Origin: Olivibacter oleidegradans
GTDB lineage: Bacteria > Bacteroidota > Bacteroidia > Sphingobacteriales > Sphingobacteriaceae
DNA length: 64,000 nt
Reading direction: 5' to 3'
Assembly (NCBI RefSeq): GCF_042432805.1
Contig: NZ_JBHLWO010000002.1
Location: forward strand, 310,001 to 374,000
Part shown: piece after piece, positions 16,669 to 24,999 of the stretch
Position numbering within the stretch: position 1 is the first letter of the stretch
Layout: every line of letters starts with the position of its first letter
Notes under the pieces: generated by a model
The model's input: the letters and a program-made list of their open reading frames with translations, nothing else
What the model was told of the DNA's origin: nothing
The model's database searches: none
Made by a program: the position numbers and the translations under genes

Positions 16669-18489
16669 GTGAGAGACATTATGAGAAATCCAGAATCTGT
16701 ATTAAACAGTCTATCGAAGCATAGTAGAATTTCAGGTTACAAATTTGAAAGGCTCTATCGCATTCTTTTCAATGTGGAAATGTACTACACTGCTTACCAA
16801 AAGATCTATGCTAAAGCAGGAAACATGACCAAAGGCTCAAATGATACCACAATTGACGGTATGAGCTTACAACGGATTGAAAAGCTAATTGATACTATCA
16901 GAGATGAAACGTATCAGCCCAATCCATCACGAAGGGTTTATATAGCCAAGAAAAATGGTCAGAAACGCCCTTTAGGTATTCCGTCTTTTGACGATAAATT
17001 GGTGCAGGAGGTTATTCGGATGATACTTGAAGCCATATTCGAGAAGCAGTTTGAATATAGCTCTCACGGTTTCAGACCTCAGAGGAGTTGCCATACTGCA
17101 CTGGTACAGGTCAAAAAGACTTTTAGCGGCGCAGCATGGTTCATTGAAGGGGACATTAAAGGTTTCTTCGATAATATCAATCATGAGGTACTGCTGAACA
17201 TCTTACGGGAACGGATAACAGATGACAGGTTCATCAGACTTATACGGAAGTTCCTTAATGCGGGATACATTGAAGATTGGGTCTATCACAGAACTTACAG
17301 TGGAACTCCACAAGGTGGTATTATAAGCCCCATACTGGCAAATATCTACCTTGATAAACTGGATAAGTACATGAAAGATTATGCTACAAGGTTCGACAAG
17401 GGAAAGAGGCGACAAATTACAAAGATTGCCAAGAATAATGTATACCGAAAATCCTATCTGCTCGGGAAATTGAAACTTGAAAAAGATGAAAATGAGAGAG
17501 TGCTCCTGAAAAAGGAGATTAGAATGCTTGAGATAAAAAGACTTTCTATCGAACGCTGCAACGAAATGGATGCAAACTACAGGCGATTGAAATATGTGAG
17601 GTACGCAGATGACTTTATAATAGGTGTCATCGGTTCAAAAGACGAATGCAAGCTCATTAAAGAGGATATTAAAAACTTCTTAAATGAAAAATTAAAGCTG
17701 TCTCTTTCAGACGAAAAGACACTGATTACCCATTCAAAGAAACCTGCAATATTCCTCGGTTATGAAATCACTGTCCAAAGGTCTGACTTGCGCATGAGAG
17801 ACAAGAATGGCTTTTTAAAGAAAGCCCACAACAAACGAGTTATGCTAAGGGTGTCCCGTTCAACCATACTGAAAAAATTACTCTACTACCGTCGGGTACA
17901 GGTAAAATATCACAATGGTAAAGAAGTCTGGAAACCATTGCATAGAGGTTCACTTATAAATAACGATGACCTCGAAATCTTAACAAGATACAACTCTGAA
18001 GTACGGGGCTTTTACAATTACTATTCATTAGTGAACAATCTCAAACAGATTAATCACTTTGGTTATATCATGGAATACAGCCTGTACCGAACCTTTGCGG
18101 CCAAGTACAAGTCATCTGTACATAAAATCCTCAACAAATACATGCATGACAAGGACTTTACTGTATTCTATAAAAACAAAAAGGGCAAAACTCTCAAACG
18201 TGTATTCTATAACAAAGGTTTCAAAAGAAACACCGAAGCTATTAAAGACAACAAGGTGGATAACCACCCAGATGTATACTTCACAAGGTCTATTACAAGC
18301 TTGATTGACAGATTGAAAGCAGAGAAATGCGAGTTATGTGAGGCAAATGGACAATTGGAAATGCACCACATCAGGAAAATGAAAGATGTCGAGGGCAAGC
18401 AACCTTGGGAGTTGGTCATGATGGCAAGAAGAAGGAAAACACTGGCGGTCTGTCACGATTGCCATAGAAAAATCCACAACGGTGAATAG
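16669..18489 (+). CDS. ltrA-like: Group II intron reverse transcriptase/maturase with HNH domain
   Basis: 606 residues from a GTG at 16669; the ATG at 16681 (MRNPESVLNSLSKH) is an equally good start. The reverse-transcriptase fingers and palm show GIPSFDDKLVQEVIRMIL, SHGFRPQRSCHTAL, GDIKGFFDNINHE, GTPQGGIISPILANIYLDK and the catalytic YADD (near residue 311). A maturase X domain follows (about 390-530). The C-terminal HNH endonuclease shows CELC...MHHIRKMKD...CHDCHRKIH, with both Cys pairs and the His core. All parts needed for splicing and retrohoming appear intact, so the intron may still be mobile. Confidence 0.93.
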   Translation: MRDIMRNPESVLNSLSKHSRISGYKFERLYRILFNVEMYYTAYQKIYAKAGNMTKGSNDTTIDGMSLQRIEKLIDTIRDETYQPNPSRRVYIAKKNGQKRPLGIPSFDDKLVQEVIRMILEAIFEKQFEYSSHGFRPQRSCHTALVQVKKTFSGAAWFIEGDIKGFFDNINHEVLLNILRERITDDRFIRLIRKFLNAGYIEDWVYHRTYSGTPQGGIISPILANIYLDKLDKYMKDYATRFDKGKRRQITKIAKNNVYRKSYLLGKLKLEKDENERVLLKKEIRMLEIKRLSIERCNEMDANYRRLKYVRYADDFIIGVIGSKDECKLIKEDIKNFLNEKLKLSLSDEKTLITHSKKPAIFLGYEITVQRSDLRMRDKNGFLKKAHNKRVMLRVSRSTILKKLLYYRRVQVKYHNGKEVWKPLHRGSLINNDDLEILTRYNSEVRGFYNYYSLVNNLKQINHFGYIMEYSLYRTFAAKYKSSVHKILNKYMHDKDFTVFYKNKKGKTLKRVFYNKGFKRNTEAIKDNKVDNHPDVYFTRSITSLIDRLKAEKCELCEANGQLEMHHIRKMKDVEGKQPWELVMMARRRKTLAVCHDCHRKIHNGE

Positions 18490-18508
18490 ACTGCATATAT
18501 TATGTGGA

Positions 18509-18542
18509 GAGCCGTATACAGCGAGAGTTGTACGTACGGTTC
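18509..18542 (+). ncRNA. Group II intron domain V
   Basis: The 34-nt hairpin begins GAGCCGTATAC and ends GTACGTACGGTTC, closely matching the catalytic domain V of Ll.LtrB-type introns. Domain VI would follow at about 18550-18600, with its bulged adenosine acting as branch point. Confidence 0.85.
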
Positions 18543-18605
18543 GGGGGAGAGTTCAGGGAAACCTACCGATAGTAATATCGATAAGGCGTCAGGAGCTTAT
18601 CCCAC

Positions 18606-18757
18606 GCTATTTCCAGAACGTACGGAATTACAGGGACGGGGAAGCGAAGTTGCAGAGCATCGTATTGGGTGGTACTGCTCAACTCAAGTCACAGAAAGCA
18701 TTTGAACTATGCTCCGCCTTTGCGGTTGAGGGTGCGGAAATCCTGAACTTCAATTGA
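18606..18757 (+). pseudogene. DUF932 protein, 3' exon
   Basis: Reads YFQNVRNYRDGEAKLQSIVL, then GGTAQLKSQKAFELCSAFA, ending at TGA 18757. This is the family's normal C-terminus. It has no start of its own and depends on intron removal to be joined to the 5' exon. Confidence 0.75.
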
Positions 18758-18806
18758 TTATGAACAGATGGCTGTTTGTACAGGCAGCCGTCTTTAAAAT
18801 TCCAAT

Positions 18807-19061
18807 ATGGATAGCACGGCAAAGTTTAACGGGCACGCTAAAAGCGTGCGGATCAAGACCATTGAGGGGCATTTAACCGTAACGGAAATACGGGCAATAA
18901 AAGCGATGCTATCTGAACAGGTTTTGAGAGCTAAGGTGAGCAGAAAGACTTACTCAATTACCGAAAAAAACGGCCTGTATTCGGTATTAATTCAGGAAGC
19001 GGACCAAAGTTTGGTATACGGAAAAATAGCGGCTCACCGAGCAACATTTAGCATAAGATGA
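18807..19061 (+). CDS. Hypothetical protein, 84 residues
   Basis: A small basic soluble protein starting 49 bp after the DUF932 stop. It has a beta-rich pattern with VRIKTIEGHLTVTEIRAIKA and a YSITEKNGLYSVLIQ strand pair. No known motif. It is the first of a run of short co-directional genes (18.8-21.3 kb) that precede the PRTRC cassette and probably share a message with it. Confidence 0.6.
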   Translation: MDSTAKFNGHAKSVRIKTIEGHLTVTEIRAIKAMLSEQVLRAKVSRKTYSITEKNGLYSVLIQEADQSLVYGKIAAHRATFSIR

Positions 19062-19125
19062 ATAACCACATGGCCACCGCCGTAATCGGTGGTAGGCTTT
19101 AATCGAATCATTTAACAGAAATATC

Positions 19126-19500
19126 ATGTCAGAAATGAAAGAAAGAGAAGGATATCGTTCCAAGAATTTTGGACACCTCGGAGTTTACTTTTTGTCGACA
19201 GGTCCCGACCCGTCAGGTCCAATGCCGGGGGAGCGGGTGATTATTGTCATTTACAACAGTAAAAATGAAATCGTAAGGAGACTGGAACAGGTGCAGGGGA
19301 ACTGCGTGGATGAGGGGTGGATAGACTTTTTTGAGAGTGCCAAGTGTAGGCCGTCCGTGTACCAGTACCATATCGTTGACATTGACCAAAATGGTAATCG
19401 GGAAATACTCGCATCGCATACAAATCCCGCTGATGCGCGGGCGTGGCTGGACGGGAACTTTCCAAAATGGTCTGAAAAGCACGGAGTACGGGAAGATTAA
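19126..19500 (+). CDS. Hypothetical protein, 124 residues
   Basis: A soluble protein with alternating strands (ERVIIVIYNSKNEIVRRLEQV, YQYHIVDIDQNGNREIL) and an end rich in Trp and charged residues (ARAWLDGNFPKWSEKHG). No family recognised. Spacing to the neighbours is 64 and 68 bp, all in the same direction. Confidence 0.6.
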   Translation: MSEMKEREGYRSKNFGHLGVYFLSTGPDPSGPMPGERVIIVIYNSKNEIVRRLEQVQGNCVDEGWIDFFESAKCRPSVYQYHIVDIDQNGNREILASHTNPADARAWLDGNFPKWSEKHGVRED

Positions 19501-19568
19501 ATGATCATAGGCAACCTTCCGAACGGATGGTTGCCATCCGAAAAAGCAGGGATGGAGTTTGAAATCAA

Positions 19569-19958
19569 ATGAAAAAGGAGCAGGATATGAAAGCATTGGA
19601 AGAATTGAACAGTACGGAAAAGGGACGGCTATTGATGCAGCTTTTCCCGTCCCACCTGACAGCACTGGTGGACTATATCGGTACAACCTGTAAGGAACTG
19701 CGGGAGCAGGAAGCACAGTTGCGGAAGGAATGGAACAGCCGTAGTATCGTCACGGCAGACTACTGGTTTGACCTTGTGGGACAGGCCGAGAAGCTTATCG
19801 ATGACCTGCACTTCACATTGGAGCGGAACCCGAAGGTTTTTGCAGACCAGTTTTTCTATAGCCACTTGGCGGTATTTACCATCGACTGTATTTGCAGCTA
19901 TGCCGAAACGGTCGGAACAGAGAACAGATTCAGGAAGGCCGTGGAACTGCTTTTTTGA
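19569..19958 (+). CDS. Hypothetical helical protein, 129 residues
   Basis: An all-helical acidic protein with four or five helices (LNSTEKGRLLMQLFPSHLTA, YWFDLVGQAEKLIDDLHFTL). No signal peptide or membrane segment. The start may also be the second Met (19587). It sits 27 bp before the next gene. Function unknown; it belongs to the accessory genes travelling with the PRTRC cassette. Confidence 0.6.
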   Translation: MKKEQDMKALEELNSTEKGRLLMQLFPSHLTALVDYIGTTCKELREQEAQLRKEWNSRSIVTADYWFDLVGQAEKLIDDLHFTLERNPKVFADQFFYSHLAVFTIDCICSYAETVGTENRFRKAVELLF

Positions 19959-19985
19959 GCAGACAACTGACAAAACAGGAAGATC

Positions 19986-20846
19986 ATGAAAAAGATAACA
20001 CTCACCCTGTACACCTTCGGGGAACTGGAACCGATGGTACAGGAAAAGGTCATAGAAGATAACCGGTATATCAATACGGGGGATAACTTTTGGTGGCAGG
20101 ATAGCGTGGAGTATTTTGTCCTGCTTTCCAATACGATTGGCGTACAGGCCGAGCCTGACAAAATATGGTTCAGCGGTTTTTATTCGCAGGGCGACGGAAC
20201 TGCTTTTGAAGCAGCGATTGATATCATGGCATTGGTGGATGGTGTGCGCTCGGAGCGTTGGAAAGAAACGTTCCCTTGTTTGGAATTGCCTTTTGAGGCG
20301 CCCGAGATGGACAGACGGGTACTGGACTTATTGCGCAACGGTCGGGTAGATTTCAGGGCGGGAACAAAGGCGACACGCAACTCAAATGCCATTTCACTCC
20401 GTAGCATATACAGCTTGTCAAGCGATATGCACAGGGAGCATGTCAACATATCAAAGGAGCTTGAAAAACTCGAAGCTTGGATTGACCATGCGGTGCACGT
20501 GCTTAACGGTCACTTCTTTAAGGTACTGACATCAAATTTCGAAACAGAGATACGTGATGAAGCCGTAAAGGATACACTTATTGAACACGGATACCTGTTC
20601 ACGGCAGATGGCAGAATGGCGGAATTTTTAACAAAACTATCGGAAATGGAAACAATTGAAATTACGGATATGGGCGGGAACCGTATAGCGGTGGACGATC
20701 TTGAAGCAAGTATCAAACAGGCAGCGCTTTTCATGGGCTATGCGCACAAGGAGAAGGGGTGGGAAGAAATGGACAGGGAGCGGGCAACCTACTGGAAAGA
20801 TATACACGAAAAACTAATGAAATTAAAGGAGGAAGGAAATGGTTAA
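19986..20846 (+). CDS. Phage-like hypothetical protein, 286 residues
   Basis: The first ~90 residues follow a pattern common in phage and plasmid accessory proteins: LYTFGELEPMVQEKVIEDNR (a Glu/Lys-rich helix) followed by WWQDSVEYFVLL and an IWFSGFYSQGDGTAFEA strand. The middle is helical, and the end is charged. The role of that family is not established to my knowledge. It overlaps the next gene by 8 bp. The ATG follows the previous stop by 27 bp. Confidence 0.6.
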   Translation: MKKITLTLYTFGELEPMVQEKVIEDNRYINTGDNFWWQDSVEYFVLLSNTIGVQAEPDKIWFSGFYSQGDGTAFEAAIDIMALVDGVRSERWKETFPCLELPFEAPEMDRRVLDLLRNGRVDFRAGTKATRNSNAISLRSIYSLSSDMHREHVNISKELEKLEAWIDHAVHVLNGHFFKVLTSNFETEIRDEAVKDTLIEHGYLFTADGRMAEFLTKLSEMETIEITDMGGNRIAVDDLEASIKQAALFMGYAHKEKGWEEMDRERATYWKDIHEKLMKLKEEGNG

Positions 20847-21096
20847 GAGCAGAAAAAGGAAAGGTAAATATCTTTTGAAATGGCACAGCGGGGTTATCAC
20901 ATATGCCAAGCTAATGGGCGTCAATTCGGAAAGGGTAAGGGTGGCGATGGAAGCAGGGGAGATTGTAGCCGACCTTATAGGAGTTGAGCAGGAGAAAATG
21001 ATAGACTTAAGGAAATATGGAGACTTCGTTTTTTGGCAGGAAGCGCAAGATAAAGAAATGCCGAAAGATGGTAAAAAGGAAGAGAGGACAAAATGA
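20839..21096 (+). CDS. Hypothetical protein, 85 residues
   Basis: A small basic protein (SRKRKGKYLLKWHSGVITYA) with a helical middle and a Lys/Glu tail. Its ATG overlaps the end of the preceding gene and is preceded by a strong purine run (GGAGGAAGGAA), a clear Shine-Dalgarno-like site, uncommon for this phylum. Its stop overlaps the next start by 4 bp. Function unknown. Confidence 0.55.
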   Translation: MVKSRKRKGKYLLKWHSGVITYAKLMGVNSERVRVAMEAGEIVADLIGVEQEKMIDLRKYGDFVFWQEAQDKEMPKDGKKEERTK

Positions 21097-21326
21097 ACAA
21101 TGTTCAGCTATATGGCGCTTTCTGTACCGCGATGGGCGGATTGTTTTGGCTGCTGGTGCAGCGGAGGCGTTTTTATCGTAGGGGATTGGGAGGCTTGCAG
21201 CACTTCCGAAACTTTTGGACAGGGCTAATCGTCAGCGTAATGGAATGGGCAGTTGCGGTTGTGTCAATCTTAGCGCTACTGCTCGGGGCGTTCCTGCTTA
21301 TTCTGGGAGCGCTCTATGGAAATTAA
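21093..21326 (+). CDS. Small membrane protein, 77 residues
   Basis: Two hydrophobic segments (LYGAFCTAMGGLFWLLV and a long one, VMEWAVAVVSILALLLGAFL) flank a very basic loop (QRRRFYRRGLGG). It overlaps its neighbours on both sides (ATGA at the front, 11 bp at the back), so it is translationally tied to the PRTRC E gene. It is the only membrane protein in this block and could anchor the cassette's products, but that is inference. Confidence 0.55.
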   Translation: MNNVQLYGAFCTAMGGLFWLLVQRRRFYRRGLGGLQHFRNFWTGLIVSVMEWAVAVVSILALLLGAFLLILGALYGN

Positions 21327-21882
21327 TCGGAATTTAAAATTGGAACTGATGGAAACAAATTTTTTCAAGAACCTTGCCGATATAGGCGTGCAGGGAAATA
21401 TGGTGCTAATGGTCAGGCAATTGGAGAACAGCGAATTACTGGTGCTGCTCCACCTGACGGGCAATAATGTAAAAGATGCAGTGGTGAAAACCATCCAGCC
21501 CCTGAAACTCAGTGGAACCGCTGAAGAACTGGACAGTCGTTTCTTTGAGACGGTAACGGCTCCTGTGAAGAAAGTGTCGGGATTCTTGGCGGAGGTGGAG
21601 GCACAGGAAAAAAGCCTTGCTGAAGCGAGGAAGAAATGGGATGGGCAGAAAAAGAAGGCTAAGCCTACAGCTCAGGCAGAGGAAACGGAGAAGAACGAAG
21701 AAAAGGAAAAGGCTTTTTCCGAAGCAATGCAACGTGTAACAGAACTGGAACGGGCAATGGATTACAGCGCAGCGATAGGTGAACTGCCCGACGCAGCGGA
21801 ATATCCCGATAAACGGCAGGAGATCGCTACCAAGCGGAAGGAACTGGAACAGAAAGAGAAATTGGGAGCTACACTTTTTTAA
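21316..21882 (+). CDS. PRTRC system protein E
   Basis: 188 residues from ATG 21316; the ATG at 21349 (METNFFKNLADIGVQG) is the more usual family start. It shows the N-terminal block FFKNLADIGVQGNMVLMV and the conserved LLVLLHLTGNNV...AVVKTIQPLKLSGTAEELD. A Lys/Glu-rich linker follows, and then a C-terminal helix. PRTRC stands for ParB-related, ThiF-related cassette, found on plasmids and integrative elements. The molecular job of E is unknown. It opens the core order E-C-F-B-ThiF seen here. Confidence 0.8.
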   Translation: MEINRNLKLELMETNFFKNLADIGVQGNMVLMVRQLENSELLVLLHLTGNNVKDAVVKTIQPLKLSGTAEELDSRFFETVTAPVKKVSGFLAEVEAQEKSLAEARKKWDGQKKKAKPTAQAEETEKNEEKEKAFSEAMQRVTELERAMDYSAAIGELPDAAEYPDKRQEIATKRKELEQKEKLGATLF

Positions 21883-21906
21883 TGTTAACCTCAAAATCAA
21901 CAAACT

Positions 21907-22125
21907 ATGTTATTGGTCAATGAATTGGAAAGAAAGTTCCTGTTCTCTGAGAACGGACAGGAAATCAAACTGGCAGACCCTGCCACCGAATTACAGCCCG
22001 AGGATGTGCGCGATTTTTATTCCGCTCTTTATCCCATCCTGACGACAGCGAAAATCGAAGGGCCCGTTATTAAAGATGATGAAGTGCAGTATGTTTTTCG
22101 CACGAAGATGGGAACAAAGGGATAA
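21907..22125 (+). CDS. PRTRC system protein C
   Basis: 72 residues with a ubiquitin-like beta-grasp look: VNELERKFLFSENGQEIKLA then PATELQPEDVRDFYSALYP and a strand-rich end (VQYVFRTKMGTKG). The size and order next to E match the PRTRC C family. A small beta-grasp partner beside a ThiF-type E1-like enzyme and a JAB-type protease elsewhere on the element (RadC at 28.0 kb) is reminiscent of ubiquitin-like modification. That link is inference. Confidence 0.75.
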   Translation: MLLVNELERKFLFSENGQEIKLADPATELQPEDVRDFYSALYPILTTAKIEGPVIKDDEVQYVFRTKMGTKG

Positions 22126-22129
22126 GGAA

Positions 22130-22303
22130 ATGAAAACAGTAAATAAACGCAGGATTGTAAACGAACAGACATGCAAGCAATGGGAAACATATCAGCGCGT
22201 GGGCGCATTTGTCAGGAACCTTGGCAGGGCAAAGGACGCATCGGAAATACATCGGGACAACAGGAGGAGCGCACCGCTCAGCTTATTGGAAATGCTTTTC
22301 TGA
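22130..22303 (+). CDS. Possible small protein overlapping the start of PRTRC F
   Basis: A 57-codon frame with a good ATG (4 bp after the C gene stop) reads VNKRRIVNEQTCKQWETYQR and is very basic. It overlaps the first 44 codons of the longer F frame in another phase. Either this is a real small gene and F starts later (about 22348, MAWRKVEREYF), or it is the displaced true N-terminus of F after a frameshift. The sequence cannot decide. Confidence 0.35.
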   Translation: MKTVNKRRIVNEQTCKQWETYQRVGAFVRNLGRAKDASEIHRDNRRSAPLSLLEMLF

Positions 22304-23280
22304 AGCACCGCTTTAGTGCAGAACATCTCTGTCCGCATAGGGAACTGATGGCATGGCGTAAAGTGGAGCGGGAGTACTTCCGCTCACTTGCCAACTTATG
22401 CGCTTTTTACGGAATTGATGAACCTGATGTAACAGAGATTCCCTATCCGCAGAATATTGTGCATTCCCTTCAGCAGGTCAGCGCTGGACTGAATGCATGC
22501 AGCGGGGAGCTGGAATTGTTGCTGCTGCAAAAAGACAACGGACGTACGGTACTGGCAACGGCAAAGTGCTACGCGACTGGCAATAAGATTTTTTACCTCC
22601 CCGTTACTACACTGCATCGTCTATGGAAAGGTAGAGAGCGTATCAAAACCGTCAGGCTGGCGATGTCATTGTGTGCCTATATCTATCAGGTGCTGGACAT
22701 TCCCTTCTATGCGGACGAATCCAGTTACCTATGGGGAACCTATCAAACACTGCAAGAATGGTTTATGCAGGGGGAAGATGAATGGACAGATGAAGAGGCG
22801 CACGAGGAACTGATGGGCGAACTGCTGTTTATCCAATCGGCAGGGGAGCAGGTGCTCGCTGAAATAAGCAAAAAACAACACCTTGAACGGCTGGAAATAA
22901 GAACGGCTGCCTATATCCCCCATAACGAAAATGAGAGACGGCTCCGTTCGGTCTGCTATCAGGCATGCTCGTTAAAGCGTGATTTTCCCGAACGATCTCT
23001 CATGGCCTCTATGTCTGCCGATATGTCGGAAGACCCATCCGAGAATCACCTTTATGCAGAGATGTTTATCGGTTTCTACTGGGGCGGTGAAAGTGACGTG
23101 CTGGACGAACACCTCATGAATTACCTGAATGACCACTTTTGCGAATGCAGTTCAGGGGATGAAGCGAGAGCTTTTCAGTTTTTTAACAGAAAACCAAAGA
23201 AAGAGTGTCACGACCTTTCCTTTGAAAAACGGGCATTTGAACTTTTGGACAGCGCAGCTTATACGCTTTTCAGAATTTAA
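22171..23280 (+). CDS. PRTRC system protein F
   Basis: Up to 369 residues. The first ~55 residues (GNISARGRICQEPWQGKGRI) are not protein-like, so the real start may be the Met at 22348. From there the protein is helical with KVEREYFRSLANLCAFYGID, LWKGRERIKTVRLAMSLCAY and DLSFEKRAFELLDSAAYTL. Family membership rests on size and on position between C and B in the PRTRC order. It ends 19 bp before the B gene. Function unknown. Confidence 0.7.
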   Translation: MQAMGNISARGRICQEPWQGKGRIGNTSGQQEERTAQLIGNAFLKHRFSAEHLCPHRELMAWRKVEREYFRSLANLCAFYGIDEPDVTEIPYPQNIVHSLQQVSAGLNACSGELELLLLQKDNGRTVLATAKCYATGNKIFYLPVTTLHRLWKGRERIKTVRLAMSLCAYIYQVLDIPFYADESSYLWGTYQTLQEWFMQGEDEWTDEEAHEELMGELLFIQSAGEQVLAEISKKQHLERLEIRTAAYIPHNENERRLRSVCYQACSLKRDFPERSLMASMSADMSEDPSENHLYAEMFIGFYWGGESDVLDEHLMNYLNDHFCECSSGDEARAFQFFNRKPKKECHDLSFEKRAFELLDSAAYTLFRI

Positions 23281-23299
23281 CGGAAGAAAGGAGAAAATA

Positions 23300-24019
23300 A
23301 TGAAAAATATAAGCAGAATACTGGAAGATAGCTACAGACCTGTTAAGGCTTTGGTTATCTTCTCAAAAGGAAGAAAGTGGGAAGAGGAGACGTACGTGGA
23401 AAGCTATGATATGGACGAACAGGGTATGCCCATCAATGCGCACCCCTTGTCTGAAAAGGAATGCGCGAAAATGGCCTATGCGCTGAGTACGGACAACAGG
23501 GGACGTTCGTGTCTGACAGCAAAAGGGTTGCTTCCAAAAAATATCCTGCACCTTTCGATGACAGGTTCGGAAGGAGGGAGCGTTGTATGGTTTACCCCTG
23601 CCCAATGCCGATCGCTCTATTTTCGGAGAGCGGAAATTCCCGATGGAGTGGCCAGCGTACCACCCCTTGTCTGGAAGGCGACAACGGAAACGCTCTACCT
23701 GTGGGCGCTTAAAAGTACAGCAAAGCTGACGGAGGACACTGCTCTCTATAAAGCTCCTTTCCTCAATATCTATGCAGGTGGTAATGTATGTATGGGAAAC
23801 GTAGATATCGTAGCGGGGAAGATGGGAAGCTTGGAGGAGTTTATCACTTTTTGGGAACAGGCATTTTGGAACAGTGCCTTCAGCCATACGATAGACACAA
23901 ATATCGTAAAAGATGAGGATGCGGAACTGTTTTGGAGGCAGCTGATCGGGACGGAAAAAAAATTTCCAGTGAACAGGCTTGTCCGATTGGGAAGGAATTT
24001 AAAATCGATACTGAAATGA
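23300..24019 (+). CDS. PRTRC system protein B
   Basis: The frame is open from 23129, but the ATG at 23300 (MKNISRILEDSYRPVKALVI) is the true start: it has a purine-rich site (AGAAAGGAGA) in front and 239 residues. It shows LSMTGSEGGSVVWFTPAQCR, VPPLVWKATTETLYLWALK and PFLNIYAGGNVCMGNVDI, typical of PRTRC B. The stop overlaps the ThiF start as ATGA, so the two are translationally coupled. Confidence 0.82.
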   Translation: MKNISRILEDSYRPVKALVIFSKGRKWEEETYVESYDMDEQGMPINAHPLSEKECAKMAYALSTDNRGRSCLTAKGLLPKNILHLSMTGSEGGSVVWFTPAQCRSLYFRRAEIPDGVASVPPLVWKATTETLYLWALKSTAKLTEDTALYKAPFLNIYAGGNVCMGNVDIVAGKMGSLEEFITFWEQAFWNSAFSHTIDTNIVKDEDAELFWRQLIGTEKKFPVNRLVRLGRNLKSILK

Positions 24020-24840
24020 AGAAGATAAAAAAATATGCACATTTCTGTGCTCCCTACCTGCTTGACCCGACTAATCCTGTTACGGTCAATCTAATTGGGG
24101 CGGGAGGGACAGGAAGCAGCATGCTCACGGCACTGGCAAGGATAGACTTTGCCCTGTGCAGCTTGGGACATGCGGGACTTGACGTGAATGTCATCGACCC
24201 CGATACGATAGAGCGGGCAAATGCTGGGCGTCTGCTGTTTACCGAAGAGGAAGTAGGACTGCCAAAGGCGGTGGCCTTTGTGAACAGGGTGAACCGAACC
24301 TTCGGTACCTACTGGAAAGCGTTCGACCAACCGTTTTCCGAAGATATTCCGATGGCTAATATTTTCATTTCCTGTGTAGACAGTGTGGATGTGCGTTTTC
24401 AGGTTGCGGATCGTTTAAAGCAATTTAGAGAGAAGAGGCAGATGTATCGGGATACCCCTTACTATTGGATGGATTTCGGCAATAATAGAGACTGTGGTCA
24501 GGTGCTGCTTTCCACGGTCACTGCTACCAAACAGCCTAAATCAAAAAAGTTTATCCCTGTAGCGCATCTACCCTTTGTGACAGATGAATACGGCAGCGAT
24601 CTGCTGAGCGCAGAAGCGGGGGATGATACGCCAAGTTGCAGCTTGGCCGAGGCACTGGAAAAGCAGGAGCTTTTTATTAATTCAACCGTCGCCTCTAACG
24701 GGGCTGCACTTTTGTGGCAGCTTTTCCGACAAGGCATGCTGACCAATAGGGGGGTCTTCATAAACTTGGAGGACTTCCGCATGCAGTCGATTAAGGTCAG
24801 TTCTGCGATAAAGGCCGACGTTGAAAAAATAGCTTCGTAA
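24016..24840 (+). CDS. PRTRC system ThiF-family protein
   Basis: 274 residues starting at the overlapping ATGA. The ThiF/E1-like Rossmann fold shows VNLIGAGGTGSSMLTALARI (nucleotide-binding glycine loop, about 25-45). Next come the Asp at the strand end (VNVIDPDTIERANAGRLLF) and a Lys region (EEEVGLPKAVAFVNRVN), then FISCVDSVDVRFQV. In ThiF/MoeB/E1 enzymes this fold adenylates the C-terminus of a ubiquitin-like protein. The C partner here is small and beta-grasp-like, but it does not end in Gly-Gly (it ends KG), so a classical E1 reaction is uncertain. PRTRC proteins A and D and the ParB-related member are not seen next to it. Confidence 0.85.
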   Translation: MKKIKKYAHFCAPYLLDPTNPVTVNLIGAGGTGSSMLTALARIDFALCSLGHAGLDVNVIDPDTIERANAGRLLFTEEEVGLPKAVAFVNRVNRTFGTYWKAFDQPFSEDIPMANIFISCVDSVDVRFQVADRLKQFREKRQMYRDTPYYWMDFGNNRDCGQVLLSTVTATKQPKSKKFIPVAHLPFVTDEYGSDLLSAEAGDDTPSCSLAEALEKQELFINSTVASNGAALLWQLFRQGMLTNRGVFINLEDFRMQSIKVSSAIKADVEKIAS

Positions 24841-24999
24841 CCAGTCGACCGTCGGAAATCGTTCGGCGGCTGGCATTTTTCCCTTGCCAGGGATAAAATG
24901 CCAGCCGTTCAGAAAGCGGCGTGGGCGGAATGCCCACGTTAATCGGTTTTCCGTTGGATGAATTTAAGATGATATTGTTTTACCCAAAAATTTGTTGAA

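Larger units (their letters stand above)
16113..18605 (+). mobile_element. Group II intron (mobile, with RT/maturase) inserted in the DUF932 gene
   Basis: The intron edges were set by rejoining the host frame: ...AAT GCT GTT ACT G (ends 16112) plus GC TAT TTC CAG AAC (from 18606) restores NAVTGYFQNV, the conserved DUF932 sequence. The 5' part (16113-16668) is non-coding and would hold ribozyme domains I-III. The maturase lies in domain IV, and domain V is recognisable at 18509-18542. The 5' end by this reading is ATGCGCCC rather than the usual GTGYG, either a real variant or an error of one base in the predicted border. The 3' end CCCAC suits the AY rule. Confidence 0.85.

Noticed and set aside
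23129..23299. N-terminal extension of PRTRC B
   Set aside because: It overlaps the end of PRTRC F in another frame, and a well-placed ATG with a purine-rich site exists at 23300.
23932..24015. N-terminal extension of the ThiF gene
   Set aside because: It overlaps the end of PRTRC B. The ATGA overlap at 24016 is the natural start.
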